Source: Numida meleagris
Taxonomy: Eukaryota; Chordata; Aves; Galliformes; Numididae
DNA: 64,000 nt
Direction of reading: 5' to 3'
Assembly (NCBI RefSeq): GCF_002078875.1
Contig: NW_018364561.1
Coordinates: 1-64,000 of the forward strand
This document shows positions 35,701 through 46,549 of the stretch, piece by piece (position 1 is the first letter of the stretch; every line of letters starts with the position of its first letter). The translations under genes and the position numbers were made by a program. Under the pieces are notes generated by a model, which saw only the letters and a program-made list of their open reading frames with translations, did not search any database and was not told the origin of the DNA.

Positions 35701-37609
35701 TCAAGTACCAGTAAAAATGTTCCTACTTTTGTCCACTCTGTTGTCAGCTTTGAGACAGACTTTTCAAGTTCTTAACATAGGCTCTCTAATTATGGACTCA
35801 GCATCTGGTTGACAAGGCTGTGATGTGGATAGTCATACAGGAAAATGAGTTTTTCACTGGGAAGGCCTGATTATCTTCATCAGCATCTACCCCATATTTA
35901 GTCAGTGTTAATATTTTGACAAGCAAATGATGAGATCACTTTAGAATGTTATTGTTAAAAATAATATATTTTTTAACCGCAGAACTTCTCCCTGGCTGAT
36001 GCTCCTTCCTCCTTTTCTCCTTGCCCCTATCCAGGGGTAGTTCAACACAGAAGTTGAGTTCCTTGAGCTCTGTGTCACCTTTTAAAGAGTTCATTCACGA
36101 TTCTGGCATGGAAAGGAAGGGCTTTACATAGGCATCGATTGCAGTGTTTCCTTCACATGAGTTCAGCTTCGGCTTCACTCCCATGCATTTACATCACTGG
36201 GAATTATGTGCCATGTAACAACTATCGCTTATAAATCAGATTTATTCTATTATACCTTTTGGAATCCCATCAGAGAAAATGAAGTTTAACAGCATACACT
36301 GCTATCCAAAATATTCTCTGGAAGACATTCAACTAATAAAAGAAACAACCTCATTTTTCATAGTATTTTTGCAAAATACATGCTTGATGTTTCACATATT
36401 CCTTAGTATTCTCAAATAATAAGTAAAAGTGTGCCTCCAACTACCACAGATATCATTACAAACAGCTTTTAATTATAGTAAAGTTAATAGTGTACTTTTT
36501 CTTCCCCTTAAAAGCTTCTTTGCTTGAGGATATTACTAGATCTGATTAACATTTTCAGTTTCTAGAAATTACGTGAATGTCTGCTGCATTTTCTGAGAAT
36601 TATTAGCTTGCTCCTTTGGTTGTGTATCCTGCTTACATGAACAATTTTCTTCCTACCTATTTCTGCAGAGATTGGATTTTGGGACAGGACATCTGAGTAC
36701 AATGAACAAAACAATAACAATTTTTAAGACGAAGAGGGACATAACTCTCAGCTAATGATTGAAAGAGCTGTGTAAGCTTCCTCCTCCTCACTCCTGGAAG
36801 CCTCAGCAACGGAAGGAGTATCTGCCAAACTACAGCTTATACCTAACAATATAAGCCAAATCTCATTTATGATTATAGGCCTACAGTCCATCTCTTGGAC
36901 AGAATATGCATCTACTCAATAATATCTATAAAATTTGAGGTCTTCTTCAGCTACCTCAGTAGTATGGGGAGAAATAAAAAGAGCAGAAAGAAAACACAAG
37001 ACCGAGGAGAAAACCTGGCATTTCTTGAAAACTTTGTCATGTCTTCTTTTTCTTTTCAATCCAAAAGAGGTATTCAATTTTAACCACATTTTTTGGACTT
37101 AATAAGGTTTTGTTTTGCTTTCTGTCACTGATCAGTAATATGATTCATGAGAAAAATATAGCAGGATAAAATAATACATGCATTTCCTACTGGCCCATGA
37201 CTTCCAGACATTCAGTATGGTAAAACACGGATGACTGTTTCATGCCACTGTTGTGGTAACATGGATTTCTTTTTCAGGTCCCCTCCTATTTTGATGATTG
37301 ATAAAATATAATAAATTCTTTGCTCCAATCTTTATTATATAAATTTCAGCTCATGAATAAATTAGCATTTTCCTTTTCTTTTTTTTTTTTTTTTTGACAA
37401 GTTAGTAAAAGCAGTACATAGGTATTCAGAAAGTGACCTTTATATAGCAGAAGGAGTTTTTCTTCTATTTTTTTCTTTCCCCAGAAGTATATAGGTGAGT
37501 TGAGATGATATCACTACTTCTATTTTGTCCCTTACCTGCATGAATCCAACTCACTTGTTTTGTATCTATAAACTGTATTTACTAAAATTTGTGAAACTAC
37601 TTGCTGGCA
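32776..37609. other. Unique AT-rich non-coding sequence
   Basis: A 4.8-kb stretch with no recognised transposon, RNA gene or exon. It ends with a poly-T tract at about 37380-37396. Confidence 0.55.
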
Positions 37610-37969
37610 AATCTTCATTTCTGTGTCCCTCCTCTGGATGTGCTCCAACAGCTCCATGTCTCTCCTGTACTGAGGACTCCATGTCTGGACACAGTGCTCC
37701 AGGTGAGGCCTCAGCAGCACAGAACAGAGGGGCTGGATCGCCTCCCTGGCCCTGCTGGCCACACTGCTTTTGATGCAGCCCAGGATACAGTTGGCTTTCT
37801 GAGCTGCAAGGGCACGGCACTGGCTCATGTCCAGCTTGCCATCCACCAGTACACCCAGGTCTTCTTCGGCAGGGCTGTGCTCAATCCTTTCATCACCCAG
37901 CTTGTATTGGTAATGGGGGCTGCCTTGACCTAGGTGTAAGATCTTCCATTTGGATTTTTTGAGCCTCAT
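37532..37969 (-). pseudogene. CR1 ORF2 C-terminal fragment
   Basis: A 145-codon open frame, the longest repeat-derived one free of Ns. Conserved CR1 ORF2 phrases in order are KWKILHLGQGSPHYQYKLGD (residues about 7-26), EEDLGVLVDGKLDMSQCRAL, ASRAREAIQPL, LRPHLEHCVQTWSPQYRRDM and ELLEHIQRR. The last 28 or so codons are non-CR1 flanking sequence read through after the 3' truncation, so the end is chimeric. It lacks the catalytic palm, which lies upstream in another frame. Confidence 0.85.
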
Positions 37970-39561
37970 GAAGTTCTCCTGGGCTCACTGCTCAAGCCTG
38001 TCTAGGTCCCTTTGGGTGGCATTCCATCCCTCTGATGTGTGACTGCACCCCACTGCTTGGTGTCATCAGCAAACTTGCTGTGGCCTCACTCTACCCCACT
38101 GTGAATGTCATTGATGAAGACATTAAAGAGTATCAGCTCCAGCACCGACCCCTGAGGGACACCATTCATCACCAATCTCCATACAGACATAGAGACATTG
38201 ATTATCACTGTCTGGACTCAATTCTGCAGCCAGTTTTTTGTCTATCAAACAGTCACCCATCAAATCCATATCTTCCCAATTTGGGGAGAAGGATGTTGTG
38301 GGGTACCATGTCAAAGAACCTTACTGAAGTCCAGATAGATGACGTCAGTGGCTCTTCCCTTGTCTATTGATGCAGTGACATCATCATAGAATGCCACGAG
38401 GTTGGTCAGGCAGAATTTGCCCTTGGTGAAACCATGCTGGTTCTCCCATATCACCTCCCTGCCTTCCACATGCCTTAGCATAGCTTCCAGGAGGATCTGT
38501 TCCATGATTTTCCCCAGCACAGAGGTGAGACTGACAGGTTGGCAGTTCCCAGCATCATCTTTTTTTATCCTATTTAAAAATGGATGTAATGTTTCCTTTT
38601 TTCCAGTCACCAGGGACTTCACCAGATTGCCATGACTTCTCAAATATCATAGAGAGTGAATTGGATGCTACATCAGCTAATTCCCTCAGGACTCTGGGAT
38701 GCATCTCATCAGGACCCATAGACTTGTGGATGTTCATGTTCCTCAGGTGGCCACAAAACTGATCTATGCTTACAGTGGGAGGGATGTTGCTTCCCTGATC
38801 CTGTCCTACCATACCAAACATTTGAGGGCTGTGTGGCAAGCAGTTAACAGAGAAGACCGAGGCAAAAGTTAAGTACCTCAGCCTTCTTGTCTGTTGTTAC
38901 CAGCCTGCCCTCCCCTCCTTCCTCTCCTGTCCCTTCTGAACAGCCTGTAGCCGTTGATAGCCACACTCCAGTCCTGGGAATCACCCCACCAGGTTTTGGT
39001 GACGACAACTATATCATGGTTTTCGAGCATCACAGTAGCTTCCAGCTCCTCCTGTTTGTTTCTCAAGCTGTGTGCCTTGGTGTTCAGGCACTTCAGCTGG
39101 GCAGCTGGTCTTGTCACTGCCTTAAAGGGTAACTCCTTCATTCCTTTTACGTATTTCCCTTCATTTTCCCCATTGACTACCCCTGTTGCCCCAGCAGTCA
39201 CTGTCTCATCATGTGTGTCAGCACCTCTCAAGGGAGTGGGTCCCTCAGGGCCCCTGCCAGCACCCTGTCCCTCTAATCCAGCTATACCATCCCACACCTT
39301 ATCATGGGAAGGCTCACTATCCCCCCTACCCCCCTTCATACCTAATTTAAAGCCTTCCCAATGAGCCCCACCAGCTTTTCCCAAGGACCCTCCTCCCCCT
39401 TTGGGAAAGGCAAACCCCATCTGGTAACCGCAAACCTGGTGCCATGTAGGCTAATTGGCTGTCAAAAAAACTGAAGTTCTGATGACAGCACCTGCCCCAG
39501 ATACAGGTATTTAAAGATATGATCCTTTGGTCTGTTTCTGTGTCCTTACCCAATACAGGAG
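37610..39561 (-). mobile_element. CR1 LINE, minus strand, 3'-truncated; right part continues after an LTR
   Basis: Unlike most CR1 copies it lacks the 3' UTR and tail. At the left it begins in the ORF2 C-terminus ('gtccctcctctggatgtgct'). It runs through RT (catalytic motif at about 38055-38080 reads FADD, intact) to the RT N-terminus (38570-38839). At about 38900 it jumps from the linker ('gtacctcagccttcttgtct') to sequence upstream of the endonuclease ('gaacagcctgtagccgttga'), so most of the endonuclease domain is deleted. From there it continues toward the 5' end and is split at 39561 by a solo LTR. Confidence 0.93.
38570..38839 (-). pseudogene. CR1 ORF2 reverse-transcriptase N-terminal fragment
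   Basis: An 89-codon open segment with the RT0/RT1 region: [20 protein letters not shown] (residues about 32-51), [20 protein letters not shown] (about 64-83) and ITSIFK. The following RT segment (38311-38643, with [17 protein letters not shown] and DFSKVL) is in another frame, which shows a frameshift at about 38570-38640. Confidence 0.85.
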
Positions 39562-40174
39562 TGTCATGGTTTTATGATTTTTGTTATCAGTATTCCACAT
39601 CATAACATCGTGTAGTGTACTGGGAGTTAAAGAGTTCATGCTCCAGTTCTGCGGACTACTGATTTCTGGGTACATGGTTCTCAGAAGAGAAGAACTACAT
39701 ACCCAGAGGACTTTGTGTTCAGAGGGAGAGATAGAACTCCTTGTAAGTCATGAGACACTCTTTTTTTTTGCTGCCTTGGAATGTGTGCCTTCAATTCTTA
39801 GAGTAAGGCCGTCGGTTTCAGACACTCTCTCTCTCTTATTTTATTTGATTTATTTGGCTCAATTCCAATTATACTGTATTATATTGTGTTATCTTGCATT
39901 CCAATATCATGTTTAGTAAATTAACTTTCCTCCTCAGATCGTTGCCACTGTTCTGTCTTTAGGCCCGTCTCCCATCTCCCTATCCTTCCCCTTCTCCCTT
40001 CCCCTTTCCCTGGGCATGGCTCCATGGGTTCCCTGCACCATTAGTCACAGAACCAGGCTGAAACGGCCCATAAACCATCAATACCCCCTCCCTCCCTTTG
40101 TCAGGCTGGTGGGTCTGTGGGCCTGCAGTCCCCGTGTCACAGACACAAATAGATCTAGAGATAACTCCATGACA
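39562..40174 (+). mobile_element. Solo LTR of an avian endogenous retrovirus (ERVL-like)
   Basis: Begins TGTCAT and ends ATGACA, a perfect 6-bp inverted terminal pair with the TG...CA ends of retroviral LTRs. It is flanked by identical 5-bp duplications aggag at 39557-39561 and 40175-40179. Length 613 bp. Plus orientation is suggested by an AGTAAA-type signal near 39914 followed by a T/C-rich stretch, but this is weaker than the boundaries. No internal retroviral genes remain, as expected after recombination between two LTRs. It sits inside the CR1 and is therefore younger than it. Confidence 0.85.
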
Positions 40175-40179
40175 AGGAG

Positions 40180-41084
40180 GCAGAGAAGAAAAGATAAGCT
40201 GCGCATTCAATTCCTTTAGCCATCATCCCAAGGCCCTGAAATCCTTTTTGATAGCCCTTGACCCACATGCAGCTGCATCATCTCTACCAATATGGAAAAG
40301 CAGTCTGTCAGCTGCACCAGGCTCGGTAGTTCCCTGGTGACGTCCCTCACCCGAGCCCCAGGAAGACAGCAGACTTCTCTAAGAAGAAGGTCTGCTCAGG
40401 ATATTGGACACTGAGTTCCCTGTAGGGAGGAATCACCTACAACCAATACCCATCTCCTCTTCTTCAATGAAGTAGCCTTGGTTTTGGGGGAATGCTTTTC
40501 CTGGAGTGGTTTCATTAGCATGTCAGGACTGAGTGGGCTTTTACCTCCCTCTGATGGGCCTTCCACATCCAGGGCCTCACACCCGTTGTACAGAGGCTCC
40601 TGGAGGGGTGGAGCAGGCAAGGAGGGTTTTCATTTGCAGCTCCGGGTGCAGACTTGCCTCCATCTGCTCTGTTCCTTTGTGTTCTTACCTCCAGTCTTGC
40701 AGTTCTTTTCCTCAATATGAAGTAATACAGACTGCCTTGGGTTTAAACACAGGCTGCACTGGGTTTGTGTTTTTTTCCTTTAAAATAACCTGTTTGTGCA
40801 TGGGTGAACTGTGGTTTCCCTGCTCCTTCATTTTGTCCCCACTGACAATTTTTAATCTATCTATTTCATCCTGTAGCCTGGCCAGAAGGCAAAGCAGATG
40901 TCTGCTTGCTCACACCTCACACAGCCATTCTGACTGCTGCCCCACGAAGCCAGGCAGAGGCTTCTGCACTCTACACAGCCAGAATTCTGAACTGGTTGCC
41001 TCCAAATTCATTCAGGGCTGCAACATCCTTCCTGACAGGGGCAGACAGCCTAGCTCTCCTTCAGGTGATGTAGTTAGCATGTCA
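40180..41084 (-). mobile_element. CR1 LINE 5' part (ORF1 side), right of the solo LTR
   Basis: Continuation of the CR1 of 37610-39561: GC-richer, CR1-like sequence ('ccagggcctcacacccgttg', 'cctggccagaaggcaaagca'), read on the minus strand toward the 5' end. By its position upstream of the endonuclease it should include ORF1 and its leader. I do not see a clean ORF1 frame, and the plus-strand open frame at 40533-41198 is antisense read-through. The exact 5' border near 41084 is uncertain because another CR1 piece begins there. Confidence 0.65.
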
Positions 41085-41440
41085 CCTGCCTGGTGGGTGA
41101 AAAGAAGGCAGTGGACATGGTCTTGCTTGGTTTCAGTGAGGCCTTCGATGCTGTCCCTCAGGGCAGCCTGGTGGACAAATTGTCCAAATGTGAAATAAAG
41201 AGGTTCACATTATGCTGGCTCAACAGTAGAGCCCAAAGGGCTGTGGTGAGAGAGGTGACAAGGAGCGCTGGGCAGTCATCAACCCTTCTTACAAAGGTAA
41301 CTAATGCCCAAGGCTTTTAGTGTTCAGGAGGCAGCTGCATAATAATTAATACAGTTCAATATTTGGTTGACCCTGAAGCAGTTGCAAAGTCGGATTTGAT
41401 GATCTTTGTAGGTATCTTCCAATTGAACTATTCTGTTCTA
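41085..41440 (+). mobile_element. CR1 LINE, plus strand, heavily deleted
   Basis: Starts in RT ('gcagtggacatggtcttgct', 'agtgaggccttcgatgctgt', encoding FSEAFDAVPQGSLVDKLSK). After about 180 bp it moves through unrecognised sequence to a terminal CR1 3' tail ('gatttgatgatctttgtagg', 'tcttccaattgaactattct'). Most of ORF2 is missing. It faces the minus-strand CR1 head to head. Confidence 0.8.
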
Positions 41441-41724
41441 AAGGTCCCTTGTACATGGACCAATTTACTTGTCTTTTCTGTACATTTATTTGTAAGTAAT
41501 GATTTGCATAGTAACATATTTGGACTGAAATGCAGTACTTAAATTACTTCCCTTGTTCTTTTCTAGTTTATTGCTTTTGAGTATTTAGTTCTATTCTTGA
41601 ATCCATAAAGCCAAACAACTGTCACCAAACTTGCCTTGTCAATACAGACTACAGAACTGCTGATTTCCCACCTCGATAGCATATGGCTTTTCTTTTTCTG
41701 CATTACATATTTTTATAAAGGATG
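41441..41724. other. Unique non-coding sequence
   Basis: AT-rich, nothing recognised. Confidence 0.5.
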
Positions 41725-41842
41725 TGTGGTTTAACCTGGCAAGCAGTTAATCACCACACAGTCTAGTGCCTTCTCCCTCTCCTCCCACTGGGATAGGGGA
41801 GAGAGTTGAAAAACTTGTAGGATGAGATAAAAACAATGAAAC
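41725..41842 (-). mobile_element. ERVL-like LTR 3' fragment, minus strand
   Basis: The order tgtggtttaacctggcaagc, 'ccctctcctcccactgggat', 'ggagagagttgaaaaacttg', 'gatgagataaaaacaatgaa' is the reverse complement of the 3' end of the LTR at 55551 (which there reads ...ttttatctcaaccc...cccactgagaaag...ccaggttaaaacacaaca). Only the R/U5 end is left. The rest is lost or too diverged to see. Confidence 0.7.
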
Positions 41843-42622
41843 ACACTTAGCAAATACAAGATTTCTGGATAGGTGCATTCAATGCCCTGTACTGATCAGC
41901 TTCTAGACTATCATCAGCAAGGTTCCCTGTGCGAAGTTCAAATTAACAGTCAACACTTATAGATACTATAAAAGGGTCAAAGAAATATGCCTTTCTTTGT
42001 AGAGAACTGTTTAAAATAAACTGAAATTTCAGTTTTACTTTTAGTTCCCTTTACTTTAAATGAGTTACAGAATTCTGATTTAAGTCAGACTACACGATAA
42101 CAAATAAAAATATTTTTTAGCCATCCAGCAGGGAAAAGGAGGTAGGACCTCAGGCCAATGTTGGCAAACATGCAAGTGAAGAAAATACTTTGTTTTAATT
42201 AATAATGTCAGATTTGTAACCCTGCGGTTGTCCCTACATGATTAATTTTGGGTCAACATTAAGCCTTCTTAAATAATCAATTCACTGTACCGTAAAATAA
42301 GCCACTTACAAGAAAAATTCTCAGTGAATTATCAGCTTAACAGACCATAGTATAAAAACAACTTCCTCTTCAAAATTAGTACTTTGTAATTATAGTGATA
42401 ACATTGAATATAGCTGAAAATATTCCCGTGGAGTTTTTCTAATTAGTTTGCAATGCTTTCTGCTGATCCCTGACACTGCATTGTCAATTATTACGTACAC
42501 TAAAAAGGCAAAAACCAATAAGGATTAAGTTTTGTGAGCAATGAATGAAAATGCTATTTTAAATATGAAGCCTGACCAAAAAAGCTAATAAAAATAATGC
42601 TATTGTATATTACATTTTTTTC
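41843..42622. other. Unique AT-rich non-coding sequence
   Basis: No repeat or exon recognised. Confidence 0.5.
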
Positions 42623-43290
42623 AAAGAATTATAGAATCACCAAGGTTGGAAAAGACCTCCAAGATCATCCGGTCCAACCATGCACCTACCACAAATATTT
42701 CCCCACTAAACTATGTCCCTTAGTACAACAGCTACATGTTTCTTGAGCACCTCCAAGGATAGTGACTCCACCACCTCCCTGGGCAGCCTGTTCCAGTGCC
42801 TGACCACTCTTTCTGAGAAGAATTTTTTCCTCATATCCAACCTGAACCTCTTTTGTCACAACTTGAGGCCATTCCTTCTCATCCTATTGTTGGAAGCCCT
42901 GAAGAAGAGGCCGACCCCCACTTCACCACAGCCTCATTTCAGGGAGTTGTAAAAGTCAGTAAGGTCTCCCCTGTGCTTCCACTTCTCCAGACAAACAATT
43001 TCAGTTTCTTCAGCTGCTCCTCATAAGTCTTGTGCTCCAGAACCCTCACCAGCTTTGTTGTCCTTCAGGGCCTCAAAGTTTTTCTTATGGTGTGGGGCTC
43101 AAAACTGAACACAGTACTTGAGGTGTGGCCTCACCAGAATTGAGTACAGGGGGACAATCCCTCCCTGCTCCTGCTGACTACATTATTTCTGATACAAGCC
43201 AGGATGCCATTAGCCCTCTTGGCCACCTGGACACACTGCTGGCTCATGTTCAGCTGAGCATCAGCCAACACCCCCAGGTCCATTTCTTCC
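42623..43290 (-). mobile_element. CR1 LINE, minus strand, left part of an interrupted copy
   Basis: 3' end 'attatagaatcaccaaggtt', 'gacctccaagatcatccggt', then the ORF2 end ('gtggcctcaccagaattgag', 'cttggccacctggacacact') up to 'aacacccccaggtccatttc'. It continues at 43864 after an inverted CR1 insertion. The 3' UTR wording (gaccaccaag-type) places it in a subfamily shared with the copy at 48795. Confidence 0.92.
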
Positions 43291-43861
43291 ATTGTCCCCC
43301 ACTACTTTGATTATCCCCCTCTACTCTGTCCTTGTGGGACCCAATCTGGAGTACTGCATCCAGCCCTGAGGCCCCCAGCACAGCAAGGATGTGGAGCTGT
43401 TGGAGTGGGCCCAGAGAAGGGCCAGGAAGATGATCACAGGGCTGCAGCACCACTCCTATGGTGAAAGGTTGAGAGAGTTGGGTTTATTTAGCTTGAGGAA
43501 TGCGAGGCTCCTGGGAGACCTCAATGCAATCTTCCAGTACATGAAAGGAGCTTACAAGTAGGAGGGAGACTGATTTTTCAGGCAGGTAGATAGGGAAAGG
43601 ACATGGGTGAATGGATTAAAACTGAAAGAGGGGAGATTTAGGTTAGATATTAGGAAGAAATTCTTCACTCAGAGGGTGGTGAGGCACTGGAACAAGCTGC
43701 CCAGAGATGTTGTGGATGCTCCATCCCTGGACACGTTTCAGGGCCAGGCTTGATATGTTCCTGTGCAGTTGATTCCAGTGTTGGGCAACCCTGCCCATGG
43801 CAGGGGGGTGGGGCTAGATGATCATTGAGGTCCCTTTCAATCCAAGCCATTCTATGATTCC
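43291..43861 (+). mobile_element. CR1 LINE 3' fragment inserted into an opposite-strand CR1
   Basis: Plus-strand CR1: ORF2 tail ('ccccctctactctgtccttg', 'aatctggagtactgcatcca', 'gtggagctgttggagtgggc'), 3' UTR ('agatttaggttagatattag', 'ggtggtgaggcactggaaca', 'ctgcccatggcagggggg') and tail ccattctatgattcc at the right. The left junction is uncertain by about 15 bp. The flanking minus-strand CR1 is continuous across it. Confidence 0.92.
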
Positions 43862-43932
43862 ACACAGACTTCCAGCCGCTCTGCCCCAAGCCTGTAGCAT
43901 TGCCTGGGGTTGCTGAGGCAAAAGTACAGGAC

Positions 43933-44163
43933 TCAGCACTTGGTCTTGCTCAACCTCATCCCATTGGCCTCAGCCCAGCAATCCAGTCTGTTCAGATCCC
44001 CCTGAAGGGCCTTCCTATCCCCAGGCAGATTAACACTTTCTTCCAACATGGCGTCATCTGCAAACTTACTGAGAGTGCATTCAATCCTTTCATCCAGGTA
44101 ATCAGTAAAGATACTGAACAGAACAGGCCCCAGTATTGACCCCTGGGGAACACCACTTATCAC
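43933..44163 (-). pseudogene. CR1 ORF2 reverse-transcriptase palm fragment with intact FADD
   Basis: A 76-codon open segment: [18 protein letters not shown] at the N-terminus (motif B'), then [18 protein letters not shown] (residues about 31-48), which retains both catalytic aspartates, and [16 protein letters not shown]. It is the best preserved catalytic core in the window but covers only part of the palm and thumb, in an element broken by insertion and deletion. Confidence 0.88.
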
Positions 44164-44691
44164 TGATCACCACCACTCTCTGAGCCCAGCTCTCCAGCCA
44201 GTACTTTACCCAGCGAAGAGTGTTCCTGCCCAGGACACAGGTTGCTAGCCTCCCCAGGACAATACTGTGCCATATTCCCCAGTGCATTCAGGAAAGGCTG
44301 AAGATTCTCCTTAGCCCTCCTCTAACTGTTAATATATTTGTTAAAAAAATTTTTTTGTTCTCTTTTACCCTAATGGCCAGGTTGAATTCAAGCTTGGTTT
44401 TTGCCTTTCCCCTTTTCTCCCTACATATGCTAATGGCTTCTTCATACTCTCCCTGACTTGCCCATCCCTTCTTCCTCAGAAGGTAGACTCTTTTTCTCCT
44501 GGCACATCAGAAAAATTTCCCTTTTCATCCACGCTGGTCTTCATCCCCAGCTGCTCATCCTATGGAAGAGGGGGACAGCCTGCACCTACACATACATGAC
44601 TTCCATCTAGAGGGGTGTCCAGTCTTCCTGGACACCTTTACCCTACAGGACTGAATCGCAAGGGACCCTCCCCACCAGTGTCCTGAACAGT

Positions 44692-44907
44692 TCAAAGTCT
44701 GCGCTCTGGAAGCCCAAGGCAGCAGTTTTGCTGCCCCCTCCTGACTTCACCAAGAATCAAGAACTCTACCACTTCATTGTCACTCTGCCCAAGACAGCGC
44801 CCAACCTTCACATCTCCCACCAGACCTCTGTTTGTGAACAGCAGGTCTAGAGAGACATTTCCCCTAGTAGGCTCTCTCACCAGCTGCATCAGGAAGTTAT
44901 CTTCCAC
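44692..44907 (-). pseudogene. CR1 ORF2 endonuclease C-terminal fragment
   Basis: A 71-codon open frame with MEDNFLMQLVREPTRGNVSL (residues 1-20), DLLFTNRGLVGD and LGQSDNEVVEFLILGE. The S-D-N element stands where APE-type endonucleases have the conserved S-D-H, so the catalytic histidine appears changed. Confidence 0.8.
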
Positions 44908-44972
44908 ACACTCTAGAAACCTCCCAGACTGCTTCTTCTGTGCTGTATTACATTTCCAGTATATATCAAGGA

Positions 44973-45491
44973 AGTGATACCAGGGAAGTTTCCATCACAT
45001 AAATCAAAAGAAGTCTGGGCTCATTCAGCCTATAAAACTAGAGGAAGAATCAGAACTAGATGGTGTTTCTGTAATCACTGTACAAGATTAGTCTGTAGGT
45101 AAAATGTTTTTGAAAGAAAGTTATCTTTACAGTCTTTGTCTGTAAGGATAAAAAGTAAAAATTAGGGTTTGCAGCTCATTCTTAAGTTTTCTTCTGTGTT
45201 TTGATTCCTCACAAAATTCACTATAGCAGAACTGGAATCATACCATTAATTCTGAAAATTAATATCCTAGTGACAGTTTTTCTCCTGGATTTAAAAACAA
45301 CTACAACAACCCTGAATATTAAGATGCTAGGCTTATCTAAGGATTATCTTCCCTTGCAAGACACATGACTCATGACAAACTTGGCTGCATCAGAAAGGAA
45401 ATGACACACTCTTCCTAATTCCTTAGTTTTCTAGAAATAAGTGATCAAATGAGATACTTCAGAATGGGAGGTTACTAACTTCACAAGTGTT
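44973..45491. other. Unique non-coding sequence up to an assembly gap
   Basis: Nothing recognised. A CR1-like phrase near 45010-45060 is too decayed to call. Confidence 0.5.
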
Positions 45492-45871
45492 NNNNNNNNN
45501 NNNNNNNNNNNNNNNNNNNNNNNNNNNNNNNNNNNNNNNNNNNNNNNNNNNNNNNNNNNNNNNNNNNNNNNNNNNNNNNNNNNNNNNNNNNNNNNNNNNN
45601 NNNNNNNNNNNNNNNNNNNNNNNNNNNNNNNNNNNNNNNNNNNNNNNNNNNNNNNNNNNNNNNNNNNNNNNNNNNNNNNNNNNNNNNNNNNNNNNNNNNN
45701 NNNNNNNNNNNNNNNNNNNNNNNNNNNNNNNNNNNNNNNNNNNNNNNNNNNNNNNNNNNNNNNNNNNNNNNNNNNNNNNNNNNNNNNNNNNNNNNNNNNN
45801 NNNNNNNNNNNNNNNNNNNNNNNNNNNNNNNNNNNNNNNNNNNNNNNNNNNNNNNNNNNNNNNNNNNNNNN
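45492..45871. other. Assembly gap (380 N)
   Basis: Unsequenced bases. The right edge falls inside a plus-strand CR1, so the missing part probably contains that element's more 5' portion. Confidence 0.99.
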
Positions 45872-46027
45872 AGACAGGGAGAAGGCTGAAGTACTCAAGG
45901 AGTTCTTTGCCTCAGTCCTCACTGGCAGTCAGGCTTCCCACATCTCTCATGTCCCTGAACCTCAAGGCAAGGGTCAGGGGAGCAACAAGCCCCGACTGTA
46001 AGAGCAGAGCAAGTCCAAGACTGTCTC

Positions 46028-46306
46028 ATGACACTGAATATGTACAAGTCTATGGGACCCGACAACATGCAACCCAGAGTTCTGAAGGAACAGGCTGCTG
46101 TGGTTGCCTGTTCACTCTCCATCCTACTCAAAAAGTCATGGCTGTCAGATGTAGTTTCCAGTGACTGGAAAAAGGGAAACATTACTCCCATTTTTAAGAA
46201 AGGGAGAAAGGAAGACCCAGGGAACTACAGGCCAGGGAGCCTCATGTCTTATGCCTGGGAAGATCATGGAACAGATCCTCCTGAAAGATATGTTAAGGTG
46301 ATCTGA
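46028..46306 (+). pseudogene. CR1 ORF2 reverse-transcriptase N-terminal fragment
   Basis: A 92-codon open segment: [20 protein letters not shown] (residues about 3-22), [20 protein letters not shown], then [20 protein letters not shown], corresponding to the RT finger subdomain of CR1. It ends in a frameshift after the PGKIMEQ-equivalent segment. Confidence 0.88.
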
Positions 46307-46549
46307 GATAGCTGGCATGGCTTCACCAAAAGCAAACCATGTCTGATCAATCTGGTACCCTTCAATGATGGAGGGACAGCATCAGTGGAATCAGGAAGGA
46401 CAACTAATGTCTTAACCTGGACTTGTGCAAAGCCTTTGACGTGAACCAGCACCACTCCCTTATCTCTAAATTGGAGACAGATGGTTTTGAATGCTGGACT
46501 ATTTGGTGGATAAAAAAATTGGCTGGATGGTTAAAAACGGGGGGTTGCG

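Larger units (their letters stand above)
43864..44972 (-). mobile_element. CR1 LINE, right part of the interrupted copy
   Basis: Resumes at 'acagacttccagccgctctg', continues through the RT palm ('ccctggggaacaccacttat') to about 44265. It then jumps to the linker and endonuclease C-terminal region ('gcccaagacagcgcccaacc', 'ttatcttccacacactctag'), ending near 44972. About 0.5 kb of N-terminal RT sequence is missing at the jump. The catalytic motif at about 44050-44075 is the intact FADD. Confidence 0.92.

Noticed and set aside
38878..39420. 180-codon minus-strand open frame with glycine-rich N-terminus
   Set aside because: It is CR1 sequence upstream of and into the endonuclease (C-terminal LKCLNTKAHSLRNKQEELEA is a CR1 phrase). 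Kept as part of the CR1 feature, not as a host gene.
40533..41198. 221-codon plus-strand open frame, the longest without Ns
   Set aside because: It lies antisense to CR1 5' sequence and runs into a plus-strand CR1 piece. It is cysteine/serine-rich noise with no domain and no promoter or splice context.
45487..46164. Long open frame across the 45.5-kb gap
   Set aside because: More than half of it is N, and the readable part is in the wrong frame of CR1 ORF2.
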